From NCBI RefSeq assembly GCF_006088715.1, contig NZ_CP030771.1, positions 6,942,001-7,006,000 of the forward strand: a DNA stretch of 64,000 bases, written 5' to 3'. Below the pieces are notes generated by a model. It saw only the letters and a list, made by a program, of their open reading frames with translations, made no database searches and had not been told where the DNA came from. The stretch is from Streptomyces sp. YIM 121038. GTDB taxonomy: Bacteria > Actinomycetota > Actinomycetes > Streptomycetales > Streptomycetaceae. The position numbers were made by a program, and so were the translations under genes. Positions 48,944-57,552 of the stretch are shown piece after piece; the stretch's first letter is position 1; each line of letters starts with the position of its first letter.

Positions 48944-49212
48944 AGTGGGGTGCGGGGTGCGGGGACTCGCTGGGCGTCAGGCGGGCAGCGTTCGCCAGGC
49001 GGCATGCCGGTGGCCTGCTGGCTAGCTGGCGGGCCGGGCTGTCGGCTGGTTCGCCGCCCGTCCGCCGAGCCGCCACGTCGGGCGCCTCCACCCTCGGGTG
49101 GAGGCAGCTAATCCACCCGTGATCCACCCCTGCTCCGATCTCCCGGCCGGGCCGAGTCCGTAACTTCGATGACGTCGTACTTCACCGTTCGCGCACGTCA
49201 TCGGAGGCCGTG
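48944..49212. other. Spacer between parE repeat and DUF1453 gene
   Basis: 269 nt without a gene, containing CTGGC-rich imperfect repeats (about 49012-49050) and a terminator-like hairpin at 49084-49105. Confidence 0.55.
49084..49105. terminator. Hairpin GCCTCCACCC/GGGTGGAGGC
   Basis: Arms 49084-49093 and 49096-49105, with the centre CCTCGG able to form a stable CUCG tetraloop. Probably the terminator of parE, or a leader hairpin of the next gene. Confidence 0.65.
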
Positions 49213-49701
49213 ATGTCAGGGTTCGCCCAAGTGCTGCTGATCCCCGCAGTCATAGCGCTCGTCGTCATACGCCAGATGAAGCCGCAGCGACTGACCGACG
49301 CCCGGCGCTGGTGGCTGGTGCCCGCCGTGCTCACCTATTGCGGCCTGACGGAATCGGGCCTCATCGACCCGGGCCACCGGGCGGAGTCGCTTGCGCTGCT
49401 CAGCGGTGAGGTGCTCATAGGCCTTCTGATGGGCATCGCCTGGGCCCGCACCAGCCATGTCTGGGCCGAGCAGGACGGATCCGTGTGGAGCCGCGGCACC
49501 AAGGCCACAGCCGTGGTGTGGGTCGTCGGCATCGCCTCGCGGTTCGGGCTCATGGGCATAGGCCTGCTCATTGGCATCCACCAAGGCACGGGTGCGCTGC
49601 TCCTCGCCCTGGCGGCGTCCCTGCTGGTGCGTGCCGGCCTTCTGGAGTTGCGGGCCCACACCCTCCGCTCGGGCCCGGCACTCACCGGCGCCGTACGGTG
49701 A
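49213..49701 (+). CDS. Membrane protein, DUF1453-like
   Basis: 162 aa with about four to five hydrophobic segments (FAQVLLIPAVIALVVI, WWLVPAVLTYCGL, LLSGEVLIGLLMGIAWA, ATAVVWVVGIASRFGLMGI, GALLLALAASLLV) and a conserved-looking ARTSHVWAEQDG loop. No known function. ATG 49213 follows GGAGG by 5 nt (the preceding GTG at 49210 is too close to be distinguished). It is 32 nt upstream of the histidine kinase gene and probably cotranscribed with it. Confidence 0.8.
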   Translation: MSGFAQVLLIPAVIALVVIRQMKPQRLTDARRWWLVPAVLTYCGLTESGLIDPGHRAESLALLSGEVLIGLLMGIAWARTSHVWAEQDGSVWSRGTKATAVVWVVGIASRFGLMGIGLLIGIHQGTGALLLALAASLLVRAGLLELRAHTLRSGPALTGAVR

Positions 49702-49733
49702 CACGGTGGCCGCACCGAGAGGAAGGAGCGGGC

Positions 49734-50882
49734 GTGACGCGTGACATCTGGACGCGCTGGCCCGCGCGGGAGGCGCTCACTCAGGAGGAGCTGACACGGC
49801 CCCGCCGGTTGCTCACTTGGGTCGTGCGCGCGGTGTTCATCAGCATGCTGCTGTGGAGCACCTTCGCGCGGCGGGAGATGCCCGGCTGGGGCCTCGCACT
49901 GGCGCTGTTCGTGATCATTCTCTGCGCGGGGGCGGCGGCGTGGTTCATCCACGTCACCCTGGAGCGGCGCATATGGCCGGCCCTGATGTCGTGGGGCGTG
50001 CTGCTGCTGGCGGGCGTGGCGGCGCAGGGGGCCGGGCTCGACACACCCGCGGCCGTGCTGTGGTGCGCCTGCGCGATGTTCGCGCTGGAGCGGCTGCCCC
50101 TTGCCGTGGGGGTGCTCGGGGCGCTGACGTCACTGGGGGCGTTCGCCGTGGTGAACGAGGATCCTTGGCCCACCACGGCGGCCGTCACCGTGGGGCTCGG
50201 TCTCGCCGGGTACGTCCTGCGCATGGACGCCGAGGCGCGGGGCAACGCGCAGCGGCTGCTCGCGCAGGAGCGGGCAGCGCGGGCCGCGGAGGCGGAGTCG
50301 GCGGCTCTGGGAGAGCGTGCCCGTATCGCCCGGGAGATCCACGACGTGCTGGCGCACAGCCTCTCCGCGCAGCTGGTCCACCTGGAGGCGGCCCGGTTGT
50401 TGATCGAGCGTGACGCGGACCGGGAACAGGTTCTGGGCCGGGTCGTGGCGGCGCGCGCGATGGCTGCCGAGGGGCTCGCCGAGACGCGGCAGGCGCTGTC
50501 GGCGCTGCGCGGCGAGATGACTCCCGTCGAGGACTTCCTGCGGGAGCTCGCCCGGACGGACGGTGCGTCGGTCGCGGTCTCCGGCGAGCGGCGGGCCCTC
50601 CCCGCGGAGGCTTCGCAGGCGGTGCGAAGGGTGGCACAGGAGGCGATGACGAACGTACGGAAGCACGCGCCGGGGGCCAAGGTGACCGTGTGCTTCGCAT
50701 ACGGAGAGGGGGAAGTCGCGCTGGACGTGACCGATTCGGGGGGAGCGCCGGGGGAATTCGCGGCATCGGGAGCCGGGTACGGTCTGCTGGGAATGCGTGA
50801 GCGTGCCGAGTTGCTCGGCGGCTCGCTGGAGACGGGGCCGGAGGACGAGGGCTTCGCCGTGAGGCTGAGGGTGCCGGGATGA
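49734..50882 (+). CDS. NarL-type sensor histidine kinase (HisKA_3)
   Basis: 382 aa. Four to five N-terminal membrane segments (residues ~25-155), a coiled segment (GNAQRLLAQERAARAAEAES), then the HisKA_3 box RARIAREIHDVLAHSLSAQL with phospho-acceptor His203 and a HATPase_c domain (VAQEAMTNVRKHAPGAKVTV, GYGLLGMRERAELLGG). The signal is unknown. GTG 49734 follows GGAAGGAG. Its last 4 nt overlap the response regulator start (ATGA), so the two are translationally coupled. Confidence 0.93.
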   Translation: MTRDIWTRWPAREALTQEELTRPRRLLTWVVRAVFISMLLWSTFARREMPGWGLALALFVIILCAGAAAWFIHVTLERRIWPALMSWGVLLLAGVAAQGAGLDTPAAVLWCACAMFALERLPLAVGVLGALTSLGAFAVVNEDPWPTTAAVTVGLGLAGYVLRMDAEARGNAQRLLAQERAARAAEAESAALGERARIAREIHDVLAHSLSAQLVHLEAARLLIERDADREQVLGRVVAARAMAAEGLAETRQALSALRGEMTPVEDFLRELARTDGASVAVSGERRALPAEASQAVRRVAQEAMTNVRKHAPGAKVTVCFAYGEGEVALDVTDSGGAPGEFAASGAGYGLLGMRERAELLGGSLETGPEDEGFAVRLRVPG

Positions 50883-51742
50883 CAGGGGACGACGGGCGCC
50901 GCGACGGTGCTTCCGTGGCTGGTGCTGGTGCTGGTGCTGGTGCTGGTGCTGGTGCTGGTGCTGGTGCCGAGCTGGGCGCCGGGGCACGGGCAAGTGGTGT
51001 TTCTGGAGTGGGCGTTGGCGCCGAGGCCGGGGCGGTGAAGTCGGCGGTCCAGGGAGGTGCGAGAGAGGGCAAGGCGCCCGCGCGCGTGGTTGTCGTCGAT
51101 GACCAGACCGTGGTGCGTGAGGGCATCGTGATGCTCCTGGGGCTGCTGCCGGGGGTCGAAGTGGTGGGGGCCGGGGGTGACGGTGAGGAGGCGGTGCGGC
51201 TCGTGGGCGAGCTCGCGCCGGACGTGGTGCTGATGGATCTGCGTATGCCGCGCTGCGACGGGGCGGAGGCCACCCGCCGGATCCGCGCCGAGTACCCGGG
51301 CACGCAGGTGGTGGTGCTCACCACGTACGCCGACGACGAGTCGCTGTTCCCCGCGCTCAAGGCCGGGGCGCGGGGGTATCTCACCAAGGACGCGGGTGGG
51401 GAGGAGATCGTGCGGGCCATCGAGGACGTGCTCTCGGGCCAGGCCGGTCTTTCGCCACAGATCCAAAGACGGCTCCTGGAGCGGCTTTCGGAGCCGGAGG
51501 GGCCCGCGCAGCCGGTGGAGCCGCCGGACGGCCTGACGCTGCGGGAGACGGAGGTCGTCGCTCTGATCGCGGAGGGGCTGACGAACCAGGAGATCGCGCG
51601 GGTGTTGCACGTCTCCACGGCCACCGTGAAGACCCACATCAACAATCTCTTCGCCAAGGCGGGCCTCAAGGACCGTGCGCAGGCGGTGCGTTATGCCTAC
51701 CGGCACGGGCTCGCGCAGCTGCCGGGGAGTACCCGCAGGTGA
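50879..51742 (+). CDS. NarL/FixJ-type response regulator with N-terminal Gly-Ala repeat
   Basis: 287 aa. Receiver domain from residue ~68 (ARVVVVDDQTVVREGI), phospho-acceptor Asp120 (VLMDLRMP), and a LuxR-type helix-turn-helix at the C-terminus (LTLRETEVVALIAEGLTNQE, STATVKTHINNLFAKAGLKD). The first ~65 residues are extra: an (Ala-Gly)8 run encoded by eight GCTGGT units, then more Gly/Ala/Val-rich sequence. If the true start is further in, the extension may be shorter, but ATG 50879 overlaps the kinase stop as expected for coupling. Confidence 0.92.
   Translation: MTGDDGRRDGASVAGAGAGAGAGAGAGAGAELGAGARASGVSGVGVGAEAGAVKSAVQGGAREGKAPARVVVVDDQTVVREGIVMLLGLLPGVEVVGAGGDGEEAVRLVGELAPDVVLMDLRMPRCDGAEATRRIRAEYPGTQVVVLTTYADDESLFPALKAGARGYLTKDAGGEEIVRAIEDVLSGQAGLSPQIQRRLLERLSEPEGPAQPVEPPDGLTLRETEVVALIAEGLTNQEIARVLHVSTATVKTHINNLFAKAGLKDRAQAVRYAYRHGLAQLPGSTRR
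50918..50965 (+). repeat. Eight GCTGGT hexanucleotide repeats
   Basis: Perfect 6-bp units coding for Ala-Gly near the N-terminus of the response regulator. Copy-number changes keep the reading frame. Confidence 0.97.
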
Positions 51743-51854
51743 GGATCGCCGTCACCTGATGGGGTGAAGAGCGGGGAGAGAGGAGGGACGGATCTTCCCC
51801 TTCTGCCCATCCTTGGGCTCGCGGCCGAACATGGCTGCGGACAAGGAGAGTTCG

Positions 51855-52352
51855 GTGGACAAGGACGACGGCTGCGATGCCGGGCGGGACCGGCCCGGTG
51901 ACCTGAAGGATCCGTGGTACGACGAGCTCGCGGCGGGCTGGGGCGAGTTGGACGGCACGGGCACACCGACGCCCACGGATCCCGCCACCGCGCCGCGGCG
52001 GCACGGGAGCGCGGCCGACATCTATCTGGAGGTGCAGGCGAGCGCGGCGTTCCAGGAAGTGCGCCGCCGCTACCGACGGTTCGTCGTCCCGGGGGTGGCC
52101 GTCTTCTTCACCTGGTACGTGGCGTATGTCGTAGCGGCGACGACGGCGCCGGGGCTGATGGCGCGGCCGGTCGCCGGAGCGGTGAACGTGGCGATGCTGG
52201 CTGGGCTCGGACAGTTCCTGACGACGTTCCTGCTGACCTGGGCGTATGCCCGGCATGCTCGGCTGCGGCGGGACCGGGCGGCGCTCGATCTGCGCTGGGC
52301 CGTGTTCGAGCAGAACAGAGAGCGGGAGCTGAGGCAGGGGGCCGAGCGGTGA
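51855..52352 (+). CDS. DUF485 membrane protein (partner of the acetate symporter)
   Basis: 165 aa. A ~60-residue Asp/Pro-rich head precedes the DUF485 domain: EVQASAAFQEVRRRYRRFVV, then two membrane helices (PGVAVFFTWYVAYVVAATTA and AVNVAMLAGLGQFLTTFLLT) and a basic tail. DUF485 genes (yjcH type) accompany solute-sodium symporters such as ActP. GTG 51855 follows AAGGAGAG; ATG 51831 upstream has no site. The stop overlaps the symporter start by GTGA. Confidence 0.87.
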   Translation: MDKDDGCDAGRDRPGDLKDPWYDELAAGWGELDGTGTPTPTDPATAPRRHGSAADIYLEVQASAAFQEVRRRYRRFVVPGVAVFFTWYVAYVVAATTAPGLMARPVAGAVNVAMLAGLGQFLTTFLLTWAYARHARLRRDRAALDLRWAVFEQNRERELRQGAER

Positions 52353-53938
52353 GCGGTGACCATCAGACGCTGGCGCTCGTGCTGTTCGGCGTGTTCGTGG
52401 CGATCACGCTGGCGATCACGACGTATGTGAGCCGTAACCGGCAGGGGTCGGCGGAGGAGTTCTACGCGGGCGGGCGGCTGTTCTCGCCCATGGAGAATGG
52501 TTTTGCCATCGCGGGTGACTACATGTCGGCTGCGTCGTTCCTCGGCATCTCCGGGCTGATCGCCCTGTACGGCTACGACGGGCTGCTCTACTCGGTGGGC
52601 TTTCTGGTCGCGTGGCTGGTCGTGCTGTTCTTGGTGGCGGAACTGGTGCGCAACTGCGGCAGGTTCACGCTCGCCGATGTCGTCGCGGCGCGGATGCGGG
52701 AGCGGCCGGTGCGCATCGCCGCGGGCACGTCCTCGGTGACGGTGTCCGTGCTCTATCTGGTGGCGCAGATGGTGGGAGCGGGCTCGCTGGTGGCGCTGTT
52801 GCTGGGAGAGACGGGAGGTGCCGCCCGGACATGGGCGGTGATCGGGGTCGGCGCGCTCATGGTCATCTATGTGTCGCTGGGCGGGATGCGGGCCACCACG
52901 TGGATCCAGATCGTCAAGGCGGTGCTCCTCATGGGCGGTGCGATCGCGCTGACGGTGCTGGTCCTGATGCGTTTCCACGGCGACTTCGACCAGTTGTTGC
53001 GTACGGCGGCCGACCGCAGTGGGCACGGAAGTGCGTTCCTGGCCCCTGGGCTGAAGTACGGCGGGGACTGGACGGCGCGGTTGGACTTCATCAGCCTGGG
53101 GCTTGCCCTCGTGCTCGGCACCGCGGGGCTTCCGCACATCCTCTCCCGCTTCTACACCGTGCCGACTGCGCGAGCCGCCCGCCGTTCCGTCGTCTGGTCC
53201 ATCGGCCTGATCGGCAGCTTCTACTTGATGACGATCGTGCTCGGGTTCGGGGCGGCGGCGATCGTCGGCTCCGACGCGGTCCGCGGGTCGAACGCCGCGG
53301 GCAACACGGCGGTGCCGCTGCTGGCGCTCGATCTGGGCGGGGGCGCGGATTCCACGGGAGGAACGGTTCTCTTCGCGGTGGTCGCCGCCGTGGCGTTCGC
53401 GACGATCCTCGCCGTGGTCGCGGGGATCACGCTCGCTTCCTCGGCGTCCGTGGCCCACGACCTGTACGCGTCCCTGCGGCGGCGGACCAAGCAGCGCAGC
53501 GAGGTGGCGGTGGCGCGCGTCGCCGCGGCCGGGATCGGGGTCGTCGCGATCGGGCTCGGCCTGCTCGCCCGGGATCTCAACGTCGCGTTCCTGGTGGGGC
53601 TGGCTTTCGCGGTCGCCGCGTCCGCGAATCTGCCGGTGCTGTTGTACTCGTTGTTCTGGAGGGAGTTCACCACGCGGGGCGCCGTGTGGTCGGTGTACGG
53701 CGGGCTGCTGCCCGCCCTGGCGCTCGTGGTGCTGTCGCCGGTGGTGTCCGGGAGTCCGGACTCGCTGTTCCCGGGAGTGGACTTCCAGTACTTCCCGTTG
53801 GAGAACCCGGGGCTCGTCTCGATTCCGCTGGGCTTCGTCGCGGGTTGGCTCGGGACCGTCACATCGGTGGAAGGGGCGGACGAGGCCAAGCACGCGGAGA
53901 CGGAGGTGCGTTCGCTGACCGGGGCGGGCGCCGTGTAG
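52349..53938 (+). CDS. Solute:sodium symporter, cation acetate/monocarboxylate type (ActP/MctC-like)
   Basis: 529 aa, about 13 transmembrane helices, SSS family. Visible signatures: SAEEFYAGGRLFSPMENGFA, IAGDYMSAASFLGISGLIAL, and GTAGLPHILSRFYTVPTARA, all typical of ActP/MctC. It likely imports acetate, pyruvate or similar monocarboxylates with sodium or protons. GTG 52349 overlaps the DUF485 stop, indicating coupling. A CitA/CitB-type two-component pair lies convergent at its 3' end and may sense a related carboxylate, but this is inference. Confidence 0.92.
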   Translation: MSGDHQTLALVLFGVFVAITLAITTYVSRNRQGSAEEFYAGGRLFSPMENGFAIAGDYMSAASFLGISGLIALYGYDGLLYSVGFLVAWLVVLFLVAELVRNCGRFTLADVVAARMRERPVRIAAGTSSVTVSVLYLVAQMVGAGSLVALLLGETGGAARTWAVIGVGALMVIYVSLGGMRATTWIQIVKAVLLMGGAIALTVLVLMRFHGDFDQLLRTAADRSGHGSAFLAPGLKYGGDWTARLDFISLGLALVLGTAGLPHILSRFYTVPTARAARRSVVWSIGLIGSFYLMTIVLGFGAAAIVGSDAVRGSNAAGNTAVPLLALDLGGGADSTGGTVLFAVVAAVAFATILAVVAGITLASSASVAHDLYASLRRRTKQRSEVAVARVAAAGIGVVAIGLGLLARDLNVAFLVGLAFAVAASANLPVLLYSLFWREFTTRGAVWSVYGGLLPALALVVLSPVVSGSPDSLFPGVDFQYFPLENPGLVSIPLGFVAGWLGTVTSVEGADEAKHAETEVRSLTGAGAV

Positions 53939-53946
53939 CCGGGCCT

Positions 53947-53958
53947 GCCCCACGGGGC
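53947..53958. terminator. Minimal hairpin between convergent symporter and response-regulator genes
   Basis: GCCCC-AC-GGGGC in the 30-nt gap. The loop is very short, so this is tentative. Confidence 0.3.
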
Positions 53959-53968
53959 GTGGCGTGGG

Positions 53969-54646
53969 TCAGCGGCTGGACGCCCACTCGTAGCGGTGTT
54001 CGGGACGTCCTGTGTCGCCGTACTTCAGGCTCAGCCGCACTCGGCCGGTGCGCTCAAGGAGCTTGAGGTAGCGCTGTGCGGTCTGGCGGCTGAGCCGGGT
54101 GCGTTCTCCCAGCTCCTGCGCGGAGAGCGGCCCCTCGGCGGCCATCAGGGCCCTGCGGACCAGCTCCGCGGTCGTGAGGGAGTGCCCCTTGGGCAGTTCG
54201 GGCGCCGGAGTCGCCGAGAGCGCGCCGAAGATCCGGTCGACCTCGGCCTGTTCCGCCTCGCCGCCGCCGTCCAGGGTGCGACGCAGCGTGGCGTACGCGT
54301 CGAGCTTCGTACGGAGCCCCGCGTACGAGAACGGCTTCACCAGGTACTGGAGCGCCCCGTGGCGCATCGCGGCCTGGACGGTGGTGACGTCGCGGGCCGC
54401 CGTCACCATGATCACGTCGGTCTGGTGGCCGCGTTCGCGCAGCGTGCGCACCACGGCGAGGCCCGTCTCGTCCGGCAGATAGTGGTCGAGGAGCACCAGG
54501 TCGACGGGGAGCTGTTCGACCAGGCGCAGTGCCTCGGCCGCGTTGTGGGCCCGGCCTGCGACGCGGAAGCCGGGCACCTTCTCCACGTAGGCGGCGTTGA
54601 CGTCCGCGACCCGGACATCGTCGTCCACGACCAGTACCTCGATCAT
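53969..54646 (-). CDS. CitB/DctR-type response regulator
   Basis: 225 aa. Receiver domain with the acidic triplet VVDDD, phospho-acceptor Asp54 (VLLDHYLPDE) and Lys in YLVKPFSY. The C-terminal winged helix (LSAQELGERTRLSRQTAQRY, LKLLERTGRVRLSLKYGDTG) is of the CitB/DcuR type. The ATGA overlap at 54643-54646 couples it to the sensor kinase. Expected to control a carboxylate transporter; the adjacent symporter is the obvious candidate. Confidence 0.92.
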   Translation of the reverse strand: MIEVLVVDDDVRVADVNAAYVEKVPGFRVAGRAHNAAEALRLVEQLPVDLVLLDHYLPDETGLAVVRTLRERGHQTDVIMVTAARDVTTVQAAMRHGALQYLVKPFSYAGLRTKLDAYATLRRTLDGGGEAEQAEVDRIFGALSATPAPELPKGHSLTTAELVRRALMAAEGPLSAQELGERTRLSRQTAQRYLKLLERTGRVRLSLKYGDTGRPEHRYEWASSR

Positions 54647-56346
54647 CGTGCCTCCTCCGTGGCGGCCGGTGGGGTGAGCGACCGGGGTTCCGTGGCGGTG
54701 GAGCGCAGGTCCCCGCCCATCGGCTGCGGCTCTGCCAGCCCTTCGGGGAGGACCACGGTGAACTCGGCGCCCCCGTCCGCTCCCGCGCCGACCCGTACGC
54801 TGCCGCCCTGGCGTTCGGCGAGCCTGCGGACCAGCGCGAGTCCGATGCCCCGTTGCCCGTGCGCGGGAGGCTCCTTCGTCGTCCAGCCCTCCGTGAACAC
54901 CGCTTCGCGCTGGTCCTGCGGTACCCCGGGGCCGGTATCGCGCACCTGGAGGACAACCGTGCGTCCCTGTAGACCCTCAGTACGCAAAACGACCTCCACG
55001 CGTGCGTGCCGTGTGCCCGTCGCCGCGTCCAACGCGTTGTCCACGAGGTTCCCGACGATGGTCACGAGGCCTCCGGGGTCGACGAGCCGGTCGGGCAACG
55101 CGGTGTCTCCGGAGACGGCGAGTGCCACGCCGCGCTCCGTGGCCACGGTCGCCTTGCCGACGAGCAGGGCCGAGAGGAGCGGATCGTGGACCTTCTCGGT
55201 GATCTGCTCGGCCGTCACCCGGTGGGCGCCCGCCACCTCACCGACGAACTCCGCGGCCTCCTCGTACATCTCCAGCTCCAGCAGGCCGAGCAGCGTGTGC
55301 ATACGGTTGGCGTGCTCGTGGTCCTGGGCGCGCAGGGCGTCGATGAGGCCGTGCGTGGAGTCGAGTTCCCGGCCGAGCTGCTCCAGCTCGGTGCGGTCGC
55401 GCAGGGTCGCGACGGCACCCCCGTCGTCCGTGGGCATGCGGTTGGCGACCAGGACGCGCTGGCCGCGTACGGTCAACAGGTCGGTGCCCGTGACGCGCCC
55501 GGCGAGGACGTCCGTCGTACGGCCCGGTCCGAGCGCCTCGTCCAAGGGCCGGCCGATCACCTCCGTGCCGAGCCCGAGGAGCCGCTGTGCCTCGTCGTTG
55601 AGCAGCCGGACGCGTCCGCCGCGGTCGAGGGCGACGACGCCCTCGCGGATGCCGTGCAGCATCGCCTCGCGCTCCGCGAGCAGCGCCGAGATGTCGGAGA
55701 AGGCGAGGTCCCTGGTCTGGCGCTGCACGCGCCGGGAGATCAGATAGGCGGCGAGCGCGCCCGCGGCGAGCGCCCCGCCCGCGTACGCGAAGAGGCTCGG
55801 GATCGTATGGATCAGACGGTCGCGGACGCTGTCGTACTCGATGCCTACGGAGACGGCGCCGACGATCTCGCCGCCCGCCACCCGCAGGGGTACCTTCCCG
55901 CGCGCGGAGCGCCCCAGCGTGCCGTTGTCGATCTGCATGACGTCACGGCCGGCGAGCGCGTCGCTGGGGTCGGTCGAGACGACCTTGCCGATCTCGCCGG
56001 GGTCGGTGTGCGACCAGCGCACCCCCAGCTTGTTCATGATCACTACGTACTCGGCGCCGCTGGCCTCGCGGATGCGTTCGGCCGCCGCCTGGACGGGCCC
56101 GTCGGCCGCCGGACGCGTCGAGGTGAGGTCGCGGACGATCTGAGGCTGTGCCGCCGTCGTCTGCGCGATGGCGAGCGCGCGGCGCATGGCCTGGTCGTCG
56201 AGCTGTTTGCTGAGCGGCGCGAGGAACAGACCGGTGGCGAGCACCGTGACCCCGGCGGCGATCGCCAGCTGCATCAGCAGGACCTGCGAGAAGACGCGCC
56301 GCGGCAGGCCGAGGCGCAGTCGTCGGGCAGGAGGAGTCGGGCTCAT
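54643..56346 (-). CDS. CitA/DcuS-type sensor histidine kinase
   Basis: 567 aa. Membrane helix near residues 20-45, an extracytoplasmic PAS-like (PDC) sensor (GAEYVVIMNKLGVRWSHTDP, VPLRVAGGEIVGAVSVGIEY), second helix (LFAYAGGALAAGALAAYLIS), a cytoplasmic PAS domain (MLHGIREGVVALDRGGRVRL), the SPOB-type dimerisation box with the phospho-acceptor His in AQDHEHANRMHTLLGLLE, and a HATPase domain (GNLVDNALDAA, GQRGIGLALVRRLAERQGG). Family members sense citrate, C4-dicarboxylates or similar acids outside the cell. Confidence 0.93.
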   Translation of the reverse strand: MSPTPPARRLRLGLPRRVFSQVLLMQLAIAAGVTVLATGLFLAPLSKQLDDQAMRRALAIAQTTAAQPQIVRDLTSTRPAADGPVQAAAERIREASGAEYVVIMNKLGVRWSHTDPGEIGKVVSTDPSDALAGRDVMQIDNGTLGRSARGKVPLRVAGGEIVGAVSVGIEYDSVRDRLIHTIPSLFAYAGGALAAGALAAYLISRRVQRQTRDLAFSDISALLAEREAMLHGIREGVVALDRGGRVRLLNDEAQRLLGLGTEVIGRPLDEALGPGRTTDVLAGRVTGTDLLTVRGQRVLVANRMPTDDGGAVATLRDRTELEQLGRELDSTHGLIDALRAQDHEHANRMHTLLGLLELEMYEEAAEFVGEVAGAHRVTAEQITEKVHDPLLSALLVGKATVATERGVALAVSGDTALPDRLVDPGGLVTIVGNLVDNALDAATGTRHARVEVVLRTEGLQGRTVVLQVRDTGPGVPQDQREAVFTEGWTTKEPPAHGQRGIGLALVRRLAERQGGSVRVGAGADGGAEFTVVLPEGLAEPQPMGGDLRSTATEPRSLTPPAATEEAR

Positions 56347-56496
56347 GCGACGAACGGTACGGCGGCGGGCGGTCTCCTCTTAAGAGAGTGTGGCGTGGAT
56401 CTCGTCAGCCCTTGCGTCGCTTCCCCGGAGGCTGACGAGGAGCGCCCCTGGAGCCTGCCGGACTGCTTGTGCGCTGCCGCGCGCCCCTTTGTGTTG

Positions 56497-57519
56497 CTAG
56501 GTGAGTGCTCCGAGCGCGGATGCGCCCCCGTCCTTGTTCGCGTTCCCCTGATCGACCCCGCTCCCGTCCGCGCTTTCGCGGTGGTGCCCGCCCTCAGCTC
56601 CGGTCGACCGGGATCCCGTGAGCTCGCGGACCGCCATGACGTCCATCCGGGCGGGTGACGCGAGGGCCGCGCCGCAGCTCTCCGGGCGCGGCGGGAGCGA
56701 GGCGCCCTGGGCGACGGTGACCAGCCAGTGCCGCCCGTCGGTGTGGGCCACGGTGATCTCCCAGCGCGGGGCGTCACCTGTCGTCCGTACGACGCTCAGG
56801 ACGCCCGCGCGGTCCTCGCCCACGGCCGTGCGCACCGCGAGCTCGGCGGCCTGCCCGGGACGCTCCCAGGCGGAGTTGCCCCGGCAGCCCTCCGTGACGA
56901 CGCGTCCTTCGCGCACCGCTTGCAGGACGCTCTTGACGGCGTGCGCCGCCGTCCGGCCGTACGCGTATCCGTACGGGAGCACCAGCAGGGTGGGGGAGAA
57001 GCGGTGACCACCTAGATGAGTGACTTCCCAGACGCCTTCCTCGCCGGAGGCGGCGAGTTCGGCGGCGAGCGGGCGGCCGAGCAGGGCGCAGCAGCGGTCC
57101 CGCTTGCCGTTCGTGCACACGAGCGCGAGCGGGTCGCCGGTGTGCGGGCGGCCGAAGCCGCCGTGGTCGCCCGCGCCGAGTGCCGCGAAGTCCAGGTCGA
57201 GCAACTGCCTCGGGTCGTCGATCACATGGGCGCGCAGCCAGGTGGCTCCCGGGGTGGTGTGCGCGACGAACACCCGGTGCCGCGCGGGTGTGTGACAGTC
57301 GGCGTGCCGTCCGGGGCGCCGGATGAGGGCGACCCGGACGCCCGTGGACTCGGCCGCCCGCTCCAGCGCTCGGCCCACCTCCGGGTCCAAGTGGCTTGAT
57401 GTGAGCGCTTTGGCACCCCAGGGGCCGGGCTGTTCCAGGAGCAGCCAGGTCTTGGCGGTGGCCGCGGTGCCCGTGAGGGGTTCGCTCAGGTCCCGCGATG
57501 CGGTTGCGCAGGTACTCAC
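56497..57519 (-). CDS. Sucrase/ferredoxin-like (Suc-Fer) protein under an iron box
   Basis: 340 aa. Thioredoxin-like ferredoxin fold with cysteines in CTNGKRDRCCALLGRP, GGHRFSPTLLVLPYGYAYG and EGCRGNSAWERP, the pattern of the Suc_Fer-like family, which may hold a [2Fe-2S] cluster. The last ~45 residues are Gly/Ser/Asp-rich and unstructured. The biochemical function is unknown; the iron box directly at its start codon implies expression under iron limitation. The GTG start at 57519 has no Shine-Dalgarno sequence and is 7 nt from a -10-like TAGGCT, so the mRNA is probably leaderless. Confidence 0.87.
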   Translation of the reverse strand: MSTCATASRDLSEPLTGTAATAKTWLLLEQPGPWGAKALTSSHLDPEVGRALERAAESTGVRVALIRRPGRHADCHTPARHRVFVAHTTPGATWLRAHVIDDPRQLLDLDFAALGAGDHGGFGRPHTGDPLALVCTNGKRDRCCALLGRPLAAELAASGEEGVWEVTHLGGHRFSPTLLVLPYGYAYGRTAAHAVKSVLQAVREGRVVTEGCRGNSAWERPGQAAELAVRTAVGEDRAGVLSVVRTTGDAPRWEITVAHTDGRHWLVTVAQGASLPPRPESCGAALASPARMDVMAVRELTGSRSTGAEGGHHRESADGSGVDQGNANKDGGASALGALT

Positions 57520-57538
57520 GGAGGTGAGCCTAACCTGA
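57520..57538 (-). promoter_or_regulatory. DmdR/IdeR iron box overlapping a leaderless promoter
   Basis: Plus-strand GGAGGTGAGCCTAACCTGA matches the reverse of the consensus (TTAGGTGAGCCTAACCTAA) at 16 of 19 positions. On the minus strand the TAGGCT inside it ends 7 nt before GTG 57519. Confidence 0.85.
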
Positions 57539-57552
57539 GGCCCCGGCCGGAC

